DNA of 64,000 bases from Sphingobacterium sp. UGAL515B_05 (GTDB lineage Bacteria > Bacteroidota > Bacteroidia > Sphingobacteriales > Sphingobacteriaceae): assembly GCF_033097525.1 (NCBI RefSeq), contig NZ_CP109907.1, positions 4,216,001 through 4,280,000 on the forward strand. The letters run 5' to 3'. A model generated the notes under the pieces. That model was not told the DNA's origin. It saw nothing but the letters and a program-made list of their open reading frames with translations, and ran no database searches. Shown piece by piece: positions 15,484-23,648 of this stretch. Every line of letters starts with the position of its first letter. The stretch's first letter is position 1. A program made the translations under genes and the position numbers.

Positions 15484-16772
15484 GGTTTGTTTGGAAAACT
15501 TAAATATAATAAAAGCGTTTGTTTTGTTCAGTGTGAATTTGATTTTAATGGATTTGGGTAGTCTTGGTTGTAATGTTTTACTTGAGGTTATTCTGTTTAT
15601 TTAGCTGTATTAAATCTTCTTATTGTTTATTTTGTTGTTTTTTGACGCTGTTGAGTATACCGAATGGGGGTATCTGACTCATCAAATTCGGGTGGAGTCC
15701 CGATCCTGTAAATGTTGTTTTAAGCTCGTTTGTGCCTCTCTTTTTCCTGAGCGACCTGCCCTGCTCAACTCGGAGATGATGTCTTAAATTGATTAAAAGA
15801 GGGCCAGAGTTAAGTCGGGTGATTTGGATGGTTGGGCTCGGTCGCCGCAGATCGATTCCGGTGGGAGTTGTGTGTCTATGTAGCGGACAAGTTTTTTAGA
15901 TCATCCTATAATTTTGCTGAAATGTTGTTATTAATCGTTCTAAGCAATTTTATGCAAATTGTGAGTAGATGAGCGATTGCGGAGAGATGTTGCCTCAGAT
16001 CGGATTAAAATGGTGTTAAATCCGGTGTTTACTTGTACTTAATGAAGTGGTCTTTACGGATAGACTTGCTTTGGATGTCGAAACGTTTCGCATGATGTTG
16101 GGAGAAGCACTAGAAAAATGTAGTAACGTACATGTACGCGCTCTGCTGCATGGGTGCTCTTTTGGGTGGGTGGCCATCTTTAATGGCGGAAACTGTGACC
16201 CATGTCATTTTTCAAGTCATTCAATTTTTCGAACTGTGCAATACACGTGAAGAATTAAAGATTGTCGCCTCTTGTATTTTTTTTGTCCGGCACTGGAGGG
16301 AATGCCCCCTTTCGCGTTATCCGTGAATAGCAGAAAAGGTGTGGATAAAATTTTATCCACACCTTTTCTGCTATAAAAACAAAGCTTTTTAAATCGTTTT
16401 ACATGTGTTTTATTTATTTATATAAAGTCTGTAATATGTTGTTGTGTAGATATTAATTTGTATTTTTTTTGATTTTTCATTGTAAGATGGGAAATTGTAT
16501 GAAAATGGCGTTATAGTCAGGAAATGATCCATATTTTTGGGGTTTAACCCAAAGGAAAGACGTCCAAATAAGAAGGTTTGTTATCTTGGTATAGGCCGAC
16601 AAAAAGCCTATTTCCTTGTTTCATCGAGCGTATTAAATAAAAAGTGAGGGTTACTTTCAGGGAGTTATATCGAGTTTGGTGGCGACCTTATAAGAAGTTT
16701 AGAAATGGTCCTAGGATCATCCTATTTCGCGTAATTTCAATGATTTGAATAATTGAATGGCGGGACGCTTAA
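15484..16772. other. 1.3-kb stretch without a convincing gene
   Basis: No frame here looks coding. Two short rightward frames (16047-16250 and 16132-16326) overlap each other, have odd composition (several Cys, Trp and His) and no recognisable motif. The minus strand has no frame of about 60 codons. The one clear structure is the 48-bp perfect palindrome at 16327-16374. The stretch could be a decayed gene or hold a non-coding RNA. Confidence 0.6.
16327..16374. repeat. 48-bp perfect palindrome in an empty region
   Basis: Two 24-bp arms meet without a spacer between 16350 and 16351 (core GGATAAAATTTTATCC). There is no U-tract after it on either strand, unlike the terminators elsewhere in the window. 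As RNA it would form a very stable hairpin; as DNA, a cruciform. Confidence 0.9.
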
Positions 16773-16949
16773 ATGCGATACATTTTAATGTTTTATAATT
16801 TTTATATTGCTTTTAATCAGCTGTATTATGTGGATTATGTGAAGGTGTGGTTTTATACGAAAAAAGCGAATTTTACGTCTTCCGAATTATTTTCAACATG
16901 GTACTCAATAGAAAAAATGAAGGAAGAAGCTGAAGAATTAGCCTGTTAA
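16773..16949 (+). CDS. possible 58-residue protein
   Basis: An open frame from ATG 16773 (alternative ATG 16788) to TAA 16947-16949. It encodes an aromatic, Tyr-rich N-terminal half (YNFYIAFNQLYYVDYVKVWFY) and an acidic amphipathic C terminus (STWYSIEKMKEEAEELAC). Codon use looks like the neighbours and the frame is bounded upstream by a stop. No family recognised, and no promoter or terminator supports it. It is convergent with the Rrf2 gene, whose stop is 24 bp away. Confidence 0.35.
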   Translation: MRYILMFYNFYIAFNQLYYVDYVKVWFYTKKANFTSSELFSTWYSIEKMKEEAEELAC

Positions 16950-16973
16950 TCCAAGGAATTACCTATGGTTTTA

Positions 16974-17426
16974 TCAGGGTTGATATGGCTTTTTTGTTAA
17001 TAGGATTTTCCCTTTAATCAGGTCGTCGTTGAATTGGCCGACCGTTGTTTTTTGAAGCATTTCCGAGAGGTTGTTGCGTATGCTTTTGAACTCGTGATGC
17101 AAGGGACAGGGATATTGTTCGGAGCAGAATTCAAGCCCCATGCCGCAGCCGACAAATAGACTTTCACCGTCGATCGCTCTGACGACTTCGGATAGTGGAG
17201 TGGACATATCTTCCCTATCGAGGTAAAATCCACCACCAGGTCCCTTCATGGATCGAATGATACCTGCACGGCTTAGATTCTGTAGTATCTTGCCTAGAAA
17301 AGCTTCCGGAGAATGGATACTCTCTGCTATTTCTTTTATGCTCACGCGTTTATTTTCTTGGGAGCTTTGTGCGATAAAAAAAACTGCCCGTAGTCCATAT
17401 TCACATGTTTTGGAAAAAATACCCAT
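16974..17426 (-). CDS. Rrf2-family regulator with Fe-S-type cysteines (NsrR/IscR-like)
   Basis: 150 residues. Winged-helix N-terminal part (SKTCEYGLRAVFFIAQ, then SIKEIAESIHSPEAFLGKILQNLSRAG and the wing KGPGGGFYLDR). Three cysteines at 94, 101 and 107 (C-x6-C-x5-C, in VGCGMGLEFCSEQYPC) match the cluster-binding loop of IscR/NsrR-type regulators, with a fourth Cys at residue 8. It lies directly downstream of hmp on the same strand (97-bp gap). This fits an NsrR-like sensor of nitric oxide controlling hmp; the NO role is inference from context. Confidence 0.88.
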   Translation of the reverse strand: MGIFSKTCEYGLRAVFFIAQSSQENKRVSIKEIAESIHSPEAFLGKILQNLSRAGIIRSMKGPGGGFYLDREDMSTPLSEVVRAIDGESLFVGCGMGLEFCSEQYPCPLHHEFKSIRNNLSEMLQKTTVGQFNDDLIKGKILLTKKPYQP

Positions 17427-17523
17427 AATCTTTTTGCTTTTTGCAAATGTACAAAATCAAAAATAGCCATCCGCCAATGATTAAAAATTAGGGATGACTA
17501 TTTGATGAAGCGGGGTAGTGCAA

Positions 17524-18726
17524 TTAATTTAGTTGCAAAGATGCTGGACCAAATTCTTCGAAATGAATGTTCTCTGTTTGGATACCCTGATTCGTTAAAT
17601 ATTGGAAGTGCTTTTTGATAAATCCTGATGGGCCACAGATGTAATAGTTTGCCTCCTGTGGAAGATGCGAAGCATCTATTTTAGCGAGATCAACCCAACC
17701 CACAAGTACGTTGGCATCCGCATCCTGAGCTTCGTCATAGAAAGAAAAACTAGTTATGTTTTGATGTTGATTTTCCAATGTTTTTACTCTTTCTTTAAAC
17801 GCATGTAAATCAGGGTTACGGCAACCGTGGATCCAAGTGATTGGTTTGTCTTCTTTCTTGTCAGCTAAATGTTCTAACATGGCAATTAATGGGGTCTGAC
17901 CAACTCCACCACTAATAAATACATGTGGTTTTTCACTTTCGATAAGTTGAAAGGAACCTGTAGGTGCTGTGAGTTCCAGTTGTTTTCCAACTTCAAAGTA
18001 TTGATGTATATAATTACTCACCATACCCTCAGGTTTTCCTTCCGTAGCTTCTCTTTTTACCGAAATCCGAAGGTACTCTCCATTGCTCGCATCGGAAAGA
18101 CTATACTGTCTTGGTTGGTACAGGTGTAATTCGGGAAGAAATACACGAACACTTACATACTGGCCTGCCTCATGTTTTGGAAGTCTTCCTTGATCTGTTG
18201 GCTTGAGATAAATAGACTGAATCTCGGCGGTCTCAGATACCACTTTTACAATGGTGAATGGCTTCCAGCCCGTCCATCCGCCCTCGTTCTGGATCATTTG
18301 ATCATACATATCCTTTTCGACTCCGATCATCAGATCCGCTAATTGAAAATAGGCAACTTTCCAGGCTTCAATCAGTTCTTCTGTTGCTGCATCCCCCAAT
18401 ACTTCTTGAATGGAGGCCAATAGATGCTTGCCAACAATCTGATAATGCTCCGGACGAATATTGAGGCTACTGTGTTTTTGTCCAATATGTTTCACTGCAG
18501 AAAGAAGGACTGCGGGATTCTCGATATGCTCGGCATAGGCCAACACTGCCGTGGCCAACGCCGCTTGTTGCCGCGCATTTTGTTGGTTTCCCATATTGAA
18601 GATATGTTTAAGCTCAGGATTGTGGGCAAACATACGCTTATAAAAATAACTGGTCAGCGCCACACCATGTTCTTTTAAAACCGGTACAGTGCCCTTGATT
18701 AACTCTTTTTGTGCTTCAGTAATCAT
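17524..18726 (-). CDS. hmp: flavohaemoglobin, nitric oxide dioxygenase
   Basis: Detoxifies NO to nitrate using O2 and NAD(P)H. 400 residues with three modules: globin (1-about 140, with the proximal-His segment AVKHIGQKHSSL), an FAD-binding ferredoxin-reductase barrel (about 150-255, with RQYSLSDA), and an NAD-binding domain (about 260-400, with FISGGVGQTPLIAMLEHL and the closing HFEEFGP). Length and order are normal. The upstream region holds a promoter, an inverted repeat around it and a GC-rich leader hairpin. The following gene encodes a cysteine-bearing Rrf2 regulator, arguing for local NO-responsive control. Confidence 0.96.
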   Translation of the reverse strand: MITEAQKELIKGTVPVLKEHGVALTSYFYKRMFAHNPELKHIFNMGNQQNARQQAALATAVLAYAEHIENPAVLLSAVKHIGQKHSSLNIRPEHYQIVGKHLLASIQEVLGDAATEELIEAWKVAYFQLADLMIGVEKDMYDQMIQNEGGWTGWKPFTIVKVVSETAEIQSIYLKPTDQGRLPKHEAGQYVSVRVFLPELHLYQPRQYSLSDASNGEYLRISVKREATEGKPEGMVSNYIHQYFEVGKQLELTAPTGSFQLIESEKPHVFISGGVGQTPLIAMLEHLADKKEDKPITWIHGCRNPDLHAFKERVKTLENQHQNITSFSFYDEAQDADANVLVGWVDLAKIDASHLPQEANYYICGPSGFIKKHFQYLTNQGIQTENIHFEEFGPASLQLN

Positions 18727-18774
18727 AATAAAATATTTAAATACCTTTTTATCTTTTATTTAATCGGAATAAAA

Positions 18775-18802
18775 AACAAAAAAATCCACCTCGGCTCCGA
18801 GG
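18775..18802 (-). promoter_or_regulatory. leader hairpin plus T-tract upstream of hmp (possible attenuator)
   Basis: On the minus strand CCTCGGAGCCGAGG (18802-18789) is followed within 4 nt by T7. It lies about 50 nt before the hmp ATG and downstream of the predicted promoter. It looks like a weak intrinsic terminator inside the leader. I cannot match the leader to a known riboswitch class. Confidence 0.4.
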
Positions 18803-18849
18803 AATTTTGTAAACCTTGATAGGGTTCATTTGCAAGTGACTATCGGGTA

Positions 18850-18894
18850 CAAAAATAGAAATTTATAATAAAAGACAAAAATATCTTTTATTAT
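18850..18894 (-). promoter_or_regulatory. hmp promoter with overlapping inverted-repeat operator
   Basis: On the minus strand TATTTTTG at 18857-18850 matches the -7 consensus. A second TATTTTTG at 18883-18876 supplies a TTTG 18 nt upstream, a good -33 position. That upstream element is exactly the 8-nt spacer of an inverted repeat with 11-bp perfect arms (ATAATAAAAGA at 18865-18875, TCTTTTATTAT at 18884-18894). A further half-site copy (TCTTTTATT) is at 18752-18760. The natural candidate ligand is the Rrf2 regulator encoded downstream; binding is inference. Confidence 0.55.
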
Positions 18895-18935
18895 TTTCTG
18901 TCGCTTGTTTGGTCATCACCTGATCGATTGAAAAG

Positions 18936-18981
<46 letters not shown>

Positions 18982-19015
18982 CCAGCTCTGGCTATTCACA
19001 AGTTTTTAACCCTGG

Positions 19016-19855
19016 TTATTCCCAAGTTTTGAGGTTTTTAGGATAAAATGTCCATTCAGGGGTTTTTATAATATCCTGGTCTATATCGTACCAGGGACTA
19101 AGCGTGCTGTTGTTCCAATTGTTTAAAATCTGTATTTCTTGCGCCGGCATGTAGCTTTGTGCGAGGAGTACGATTGTTTTTCCAGTACTGTCCTTGGCTA
19201 GATCAACTATAATGATTGCGTGGCCAATGGGTGATCCTTTCTGGATAAAAGTATCTCCAATCTTAACTTCCTGAGTCGTTTTTACATTGGGCAGCTCATC
19301 GTGTAAAGAGGCTGTGTTGGCATAGGCAAACACATATTCCAGGTATTTCCAATAGGTTGGGTAGGAATAGTCTCCTTTTGCATAGTTTGTATAAGCGCGG
19401 GGTTTGCTATCGGAAAGGAAGTTGAATTTGATGTCCTTATACCGCTTTTGTTGGTATAAGTAATCTGCCCTGAGTCGCATGACAGCATCGGCGCATTGGT
19501 GTAAATCGCGCTTTCCTATATCTAGTTTCACAACACTGTTGTAGATGTTATTTCTAGGTTTAATTTTTCCATCATAATAATGTACTTCCTGGTCGATGGG
19601 GTATAATGGAAGATTTTCGAGAAAATTTCCAAATTCTTCGACCCGGTAGGCAGGCCTTTTAAAGCCTTTTGGTAACAAAATGCGCGATTTGATCGTCATC
19701 CCATCGGGGTTGATAAACTGGTTCCCGTCAGGTGCTATTGACTCAGTAGTTGCCGGATTCAAAGTTTTGTTATTAGGTGCAGCAACATTTGGCTGCCCAC
19801 ATCCACTGAAAACCTGACACGAGAGGAGTGGAATGAGTACATATATCGATCTCAT
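19016..19855 (-). CDS. DUF4846 lipoprotein
   Basis: 279 residues with a lipoprotein signal (hydrophobic stretch then VFSGC, Cys at residue 19). Conserved-looking blocks are YDGKIKPRN, the Cys-containing DLHQCADAVMRLRADYLY, and IGHAIIIVDLAKD followed by LLAQSYMPAQEIQIL. These match the DUF4846 family common in Bacteroidota. The invariant-type His/Asp/Gln pattern in the last block suggests a hydrolase-like fold, but function is unknown. It diverges from the polysaccharide synthase gene at 20021, which hints at an envelope role without proving it. Confidence 0.82.
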   Translation of the reverse strand: MRSIYVLIPLLSCQVFSGCGQPNVAAPNNKTLNPATTESIAPDGNQFINPDGMTIKSRILLPKGFKRPAYRVEEFGNFLENLPLYPIDQEVHYYDGKIKPRNNIYNSVVKLDIGKRDLHQCADAVMRLRADYLYQQKRYKDIKFNFLSDSKPRAYTNYAKGDYSYPTYWKYLEYVFAYANTASLHDELPNVKTTQEVKIGDTFIQKGSPIGHAIIIVDLAKDSTGKTIVLLAQSYMPAQEIQILNNWNNSTLSPWYDIDQDIIKTPEWTFYPKNLKTWE

Positions 19856-20020
19856 ATAAAAGTTTCTGAGCTAGTGTATTGCGTTTCATCGAATATACTT
19901 AAATTTAGATAGAATTCGAAGTGTGAATCGTCTGAAAAAATTAAGGAATTTTTAAGCTATTCATCCACTTTTTGGATCATTTTCTGATGTAGCTTAGCCG
20001 AAGTTAATAAGAATACGATT

Positions 20021-23000
20021 ATGTCAGGAAAACAGATTTTTCAGACGTCAAGCAAAAAGCGCTGGTACGCTTTTTCATGGATGAGCAGAGCATTGGTGAT
20101 CAGTTTGATCATTGGTGTTATCTGTGTGGTTTATACATTGGGAAAGATTCAGATTCCTCCTTTTCCAACAATTAATACCAACACAGCATTGACTGAAAAG
20201 TCCACCGCCAGATTAAAAAAATCCAAACAATTTAAGGAGTTTACCATTGTAAAATCCGAATTAGAGAAGATTAAACGTGACCGCGAGCTGAAGCATTTGA
20301 AACATATTGGTACCAAAGATAGAATCAATATGGGGTTTTATGTCAGTTCTTGGTCTAATGAAGTCCGAGAGCAGTCTTTATCGGATCTACGCCGCAATAT
20401 TGGTCATTTGGATATGGTTGCTATGGAATCCTTTTTTACTGTGCCTAATCAAGATACAGTAGTGGATAAAGCAGATACTGCTGCACTTAAGGTCATTCAT
20501 CAATATAAGCGCAAAGCTATTGCACAGATTTCCAATTTCAGTGGTAATGATTTTGACGGGCAGACTGTAAAGGCTATTTTACTTAATCCGGATAAACAAC
20601 AGCGTTTTATAGACGACATCCTTCTTAAAGTGAAGCGCAATGGCTTTGCCGGTATAAATATTGACTTTGAGAATTTACAGTTGGATGATCACAAGCCATT
20701 AAACGATTTTATGGCGCATATCTATACTGTATTTCATACGGAGGGCCTACTTGTCACACAGGATATCTCACCTGAAAATGATGATTACGATCCCATTGCC
20801 TTACAAAAATACAACGACTATATTATTTTGATGGCTTATGATCAACATTCCATTGAAAGTAATGCCGGCGCCATTTCACATCAGGCATGGGTCGAAAAAA
20901 ATCTCGATGAACTTTGCAATAAGATCGATGCAGACAAGGTGATTCTGGCTTTGGCCTGTTATGGATATGATTGGCCAAAAGGCAGTGTCGGCAAGACATT
21001 GACTTATGATAATGCTGTTATTTTGGCGCATAATTACAATGCTAAGATTACTTTTGATCCCGAATCTGCAAATCTCAACTTTAGCTATAAAGATGGGGCA
21101 GGGATGCATCATGATGTGTATTTTACAGACGCTGCAACCTATTTTAATCTTATCCGCAAAGCAGATGACTGGGGGCTAGCTGGTATTGCACTTTGGCGTT
21201 TAGGAAGTGAAGACTCCCGTTTATGGTCATTTATTTCGAGATCATTGGACCGAGAAAATCTGCAAAAAGAACCTTTTGACTTTAGAAAGATAAGCCAGAT
21301 CAATGTCGGTGGTATTCAATATATTGGGGATGGGGAAATTTTGGACTTGGTCAATAGTCCCGCTCCGGGAGAGGTGAAATTCACTTACGACCCATCAACG
21401 CTTATGGTTCAGAATCAGGAGTATGTAAAGACGCCAAGTAATTATGTAATCAAACGCTTTGGAGAAAAAGATAATACTGTGGTCCTGACCTTTGACGACG
21501 GTCCCGATCCTACGTATACACCACAAGTATTGGATATCTTAAAAAAGGAACATGTTCCCGGAGCTTTCTTTCTTGTTGGTGTTATGGCTGAGAAAAATAT
21601 GGATCTGGTTCGGAGAGAATATCAAGAAGGACATGAACTCGGTAACCATACCTTTTTTCATCCTGATATGTCTACAATAGGGCCGAATCGCGTTAAGTTT
21701 GAACTGAATGCCACCCGAAAGATCATCGAATGCATAACCGGTCATAGTACAATTCTTTTCCGGGCTCCTTTTAATGCTGATGCCGAGCCACAGACTGTTG
21801 CTGAAATTCTGCCTGTTGCTCAGAGCCGGAAAGAGAACTACATCAATATCGGCGAGTATATTGATCCCAACGACTGGTTACCTGGTCGTACTGCAGATGA
21901 AATCTATAATGAAGTCATAAAACAACGCGATAATGGAAACATTATTCTATTACATGATGCCGGAGGCAATCGAGAAGCGACTATAGCCGCCTTGCCGCGT
22001 ATTATTCATTATTTTAAATCTCATGGTTATAAATTTGCGACGATTGGAGATTTAATGGGGAAAAAACGTGATGAACTGATGCCTCCTGTAGAAAATGCTT
22101 CCGATTCGGGATTTAGTGGATCTTCCAACCGCTTGTTCTTAGGAACATTGTTTTACGGTAACATCTTCCTTAACTTGGTTTTTTCCATTGCAATTGTATT
22201 GGCAATTTTTAGAACAGCAATGATTGCTTATCTGGCAATCCGACAAAAACAAAAAAGTAAAAAAGAGCGATCTCAATTGGTTGTGGAGCCTCGTGAAAAG
22301 GTAAGTGTGATCATTCCTGCCTATAATGAGGAAATAACAGTTTTGGCAACGATAAAAAGCCTGTTGAATTTGGATTACCCCAACTATGAATTGATTTTTG
22401 TTGATGATGGATCAAAAGACAAGACTTTTGAGATTGTCAGTAAGGTGTATGGCGATCATCCTAAAGTAAGGTTATTTACAAAACCAAATGGGGGGAAAGC
22501 GTCTGCGCTTAACTATGGTATCCAACAATCCGAAGCACAGTTTGTGCTTTGTATCGATGCCGATACACAACTGAAAACAGATGCGTTAAAACAGTTGATG
22601 AAATATTTCAATAAACCTCAGGTCGCCGCTGTTGCGGGTAGTGTTAAAGTGGGAAATGTGCATAATATATTAACACATTGGCAATCGATCGAATATATCA
22701 CCTCACAGAATATGGATCGGAGAGCGTTCGATTTGCTCAATATGATATCGGTCGTACCAGGAGCAATTGGGGCCTTCCGTAGAGCTGTTATTTTGGAAGT
22801 GGGTGGATTTACTACGGATACCTTAGCGGAAGATTGTGATTTAACCATGCGTATATTAAGAGCGGGTTATACCGTGCGAAATTCATCTGAAGCAATCGCT
22901 TATACGGAAGCACCAGATACGGTCAAAATGCTCTTCAAGCAACGTTTCCGTTGGAGTTTTGGTGTGTTGCAAAGTTTTTGGAAAAATAAACAGACCCTGT

Positions 23001-23443
23001 TGAATCCCAAATATGGCTATTTTGGTATGGTCGGAATGCCTAATATTCTGATTTTTCAGATTATACTGCCTTTATTTGCTCCGTTGGCCGATATTTTTAT
23101 GTTATTCTCTCTCGTGAGTGGTCTTTTCTCCTTAAGCGAGGTAAATGGTATCAGCTGGACAGGAATTGCAGGATTATTTTCACTGCATAACGGTTTCGGT
23201 CAAGTGATGTTTTATTACTTCCTTTTTGTACTCGTGGATATGTTCTTTGCAGGTATTGCCTTTAAAATGGAAGGCGAGAAGCTTAGCAATTTAATTTATT
23301 TGTTTCCGCAGCGTTTTTTCTGGCGTCAACTGATGTACTTCGTTTTATTCAAGTCTGTCAGAAAAGCGATTAAAGGTGAATTAAATACTTGGGGTACTTT
23401 GAAACGGACAGGGGGAGTAAAGCAGGTAATAACAAGTGAATAA
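20021..23443 (+). CDS. GH18-like / polysaccharide deacetylase / GT2 synthase fusion protein
   Basis: 1140 residues joining three enzymes. A short cytoplasmic end and one helix (about 23-44) precede a GH18-type domain (about 105-415) with GINIDFENL near 211-219; Asn replaces the first Asp of the usual DxDxE, as in YaaH-like proteins. A NodB deacetylase follows (about 480-690) with LTFDDGPDP and NHTFFHPDM metal motifs. Then come a helix near 710-735, a processive GT2 domain (about 760-1000; VIIPAYNEE, DDGSKDKT, DADTQ, EDCDL, QRFRW) and C-terminal helices. The layout combines polymerisation of an amino sugar polymer with deacetylation and hydrolysis, as PgaC and PgaB do separately. An exported, partly deacetylated beta-linked GlcNAc-type polymer is my inference. 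Confidence 0.92.
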   Translation: MSGKQIFQTSSKKRWYAFSWMSRALVISLIIGVICVVYTLGKIQIPPFPTINTNTALTEKSTARLKKSKQFKEFTIVKSELEKIKRDRELKHLKHIGTKDRINMGFYVSSWSNEVREQSLSDLRRNIGHLDMVAMESFFTVPNQDTVVDKADTAALKVIHQYKRKAIAQISNFSGNDFDGQTVKAILLNPDKQQRFIDDILLKVKRNGFAGINIDFENLQLDDHKPLNDFMAHIYTVFHTEGLLVTQDISPENDDYDPIALQKYNDYIILMAYDQHSIESNAGAISHQAWVEKNLDELCNKIDADKVILALACYGYDWPKGSVGKTLTYDNAVILAHNYNAKITFDPESANLNFSYKDGAGMHHDVYFTDAATYFNLIRKADDWGLAGIALWRLGSEDSRLWSFISRSLDRENLQKEPFDFRKISQINVGGIQYIGDGEILDLVNSPAPGEVKFTYDPSTLMVQNQEYVKTPSNYVIKRFGEKDNTVVLTFDDGPDPTYTPQVLDILKKEHVPGAFFLVGVMAEKNMDLVRREYQEGHELGNHTFFHPDMSTIGPNRVKFELNATRKIIECITGHSTILFRAPFNADAEPQTVAEILPVAQSRKENYINIGEYIDPNDWLPGRTADEIYNEVIKQRDNGNIILLHDAGGNREATIAALPRIIHYFKSHGYKFATIGDLMGKKRDELMPPVENASDSGFSGSSNRLFLGTLFYGNIFLNLVFSIAIVLAIFRTAMIAYLAIRQKQKSKKERSQLVVEPREKVSVIIPAYNEEITVLATIKSLLNLDYPNYELIFVDDGSKDKTFEIVSKVYGDHPKVRLFTKPNGGKASALNYGIQQSEAQFVLCIDADTQLKTDALKQLMKYFNKPQVAAVAGSVKVGNVHNILTHWQSIEYITSQNMDRRAFDLLNMISVVPGAIGAFRRAVILEVGGFTTDTLAEDCDLTMRILRAGYTVRNSSEAIAYTEAPDTVKMLFKQRFRWSFGVLQSFWKNKQTLLNPKYGYFGMVGMPNILIFQIILPLFAPLADIFMLFSLVSGLFSLSEVNGISWTGIAGLFSLHNGFGQVMFYYFLFVLVDMFFAGIAFKMEGEKLSNLIYLFPQRFFWRQLMYFVLFKSVRKAIKGELNTWGTLKRTGGVKQVITSE

Positions 23444-23518
23444 GAAGCAGGTAATAGCAAATGAATAAGAAGCTGGTAACAACAAGTGAATAAAAAGCAG
23501 GTACGTGCATGAGCTAAA
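23420..23518 (+). repeat. 25-bp imperfect tandem repeat at the 3' end of the synthase gene
   Basis: Three full units and one degenerate unit, each starting AAGCAGGTAA or a close variant: 23420-23444, 23445-23469, 23470-23494, 23495-23518. The first contains the last codons and stop of the preceding gene, so the gene's end has been duplicated downstream. As 25 is not a multiple of 3, the copies are not in frame. Confidence 0.9.
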
Positions 23519-23579
23519 CGATAGCGATCCAATGTGGTTCCTCTGTGGGATCCTACACGAGGATCACTATCGCTAGCTC
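23511..23579 (+). terminator. long hairpin between synthase and NAD(P)HX repair genes
   Basis: A roughly 19-bp stem: GAGCTAAACGATAGCGATCC at 23511-23530 pairs with GGATCACTATCGCTAGCTC at 23561-23579, with one bulge and one mismatch, around a 30-nt loop that can fold further (TGTGGGATCCTACA). There is no clear T-tract. It may act as a terminator or RNA stabiliser for the upstream gene. Confidence 0.5.
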
Positions 23580-23648
23580 GCCAAAAAATGATACCGAAAT
23601 TTTTAATTGACCTTGAGAATAGGTACTTTCAATAAAAATAGCAGCCAC

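Noticed and set aside
16047..16326. Two overlapping rightward frames in the gene desert
   Set aside because: They overlap in different frames, show odd Cys/Trp/His-rich composition, lack motifs and have no promoter; probably chance.
18787..18850. hmp leader as a TPP, SAM or cobalamin riboswitch
   Set aside because: I could not align it with the conserved core of any class I know; only a hairpin with T-tract is supported.
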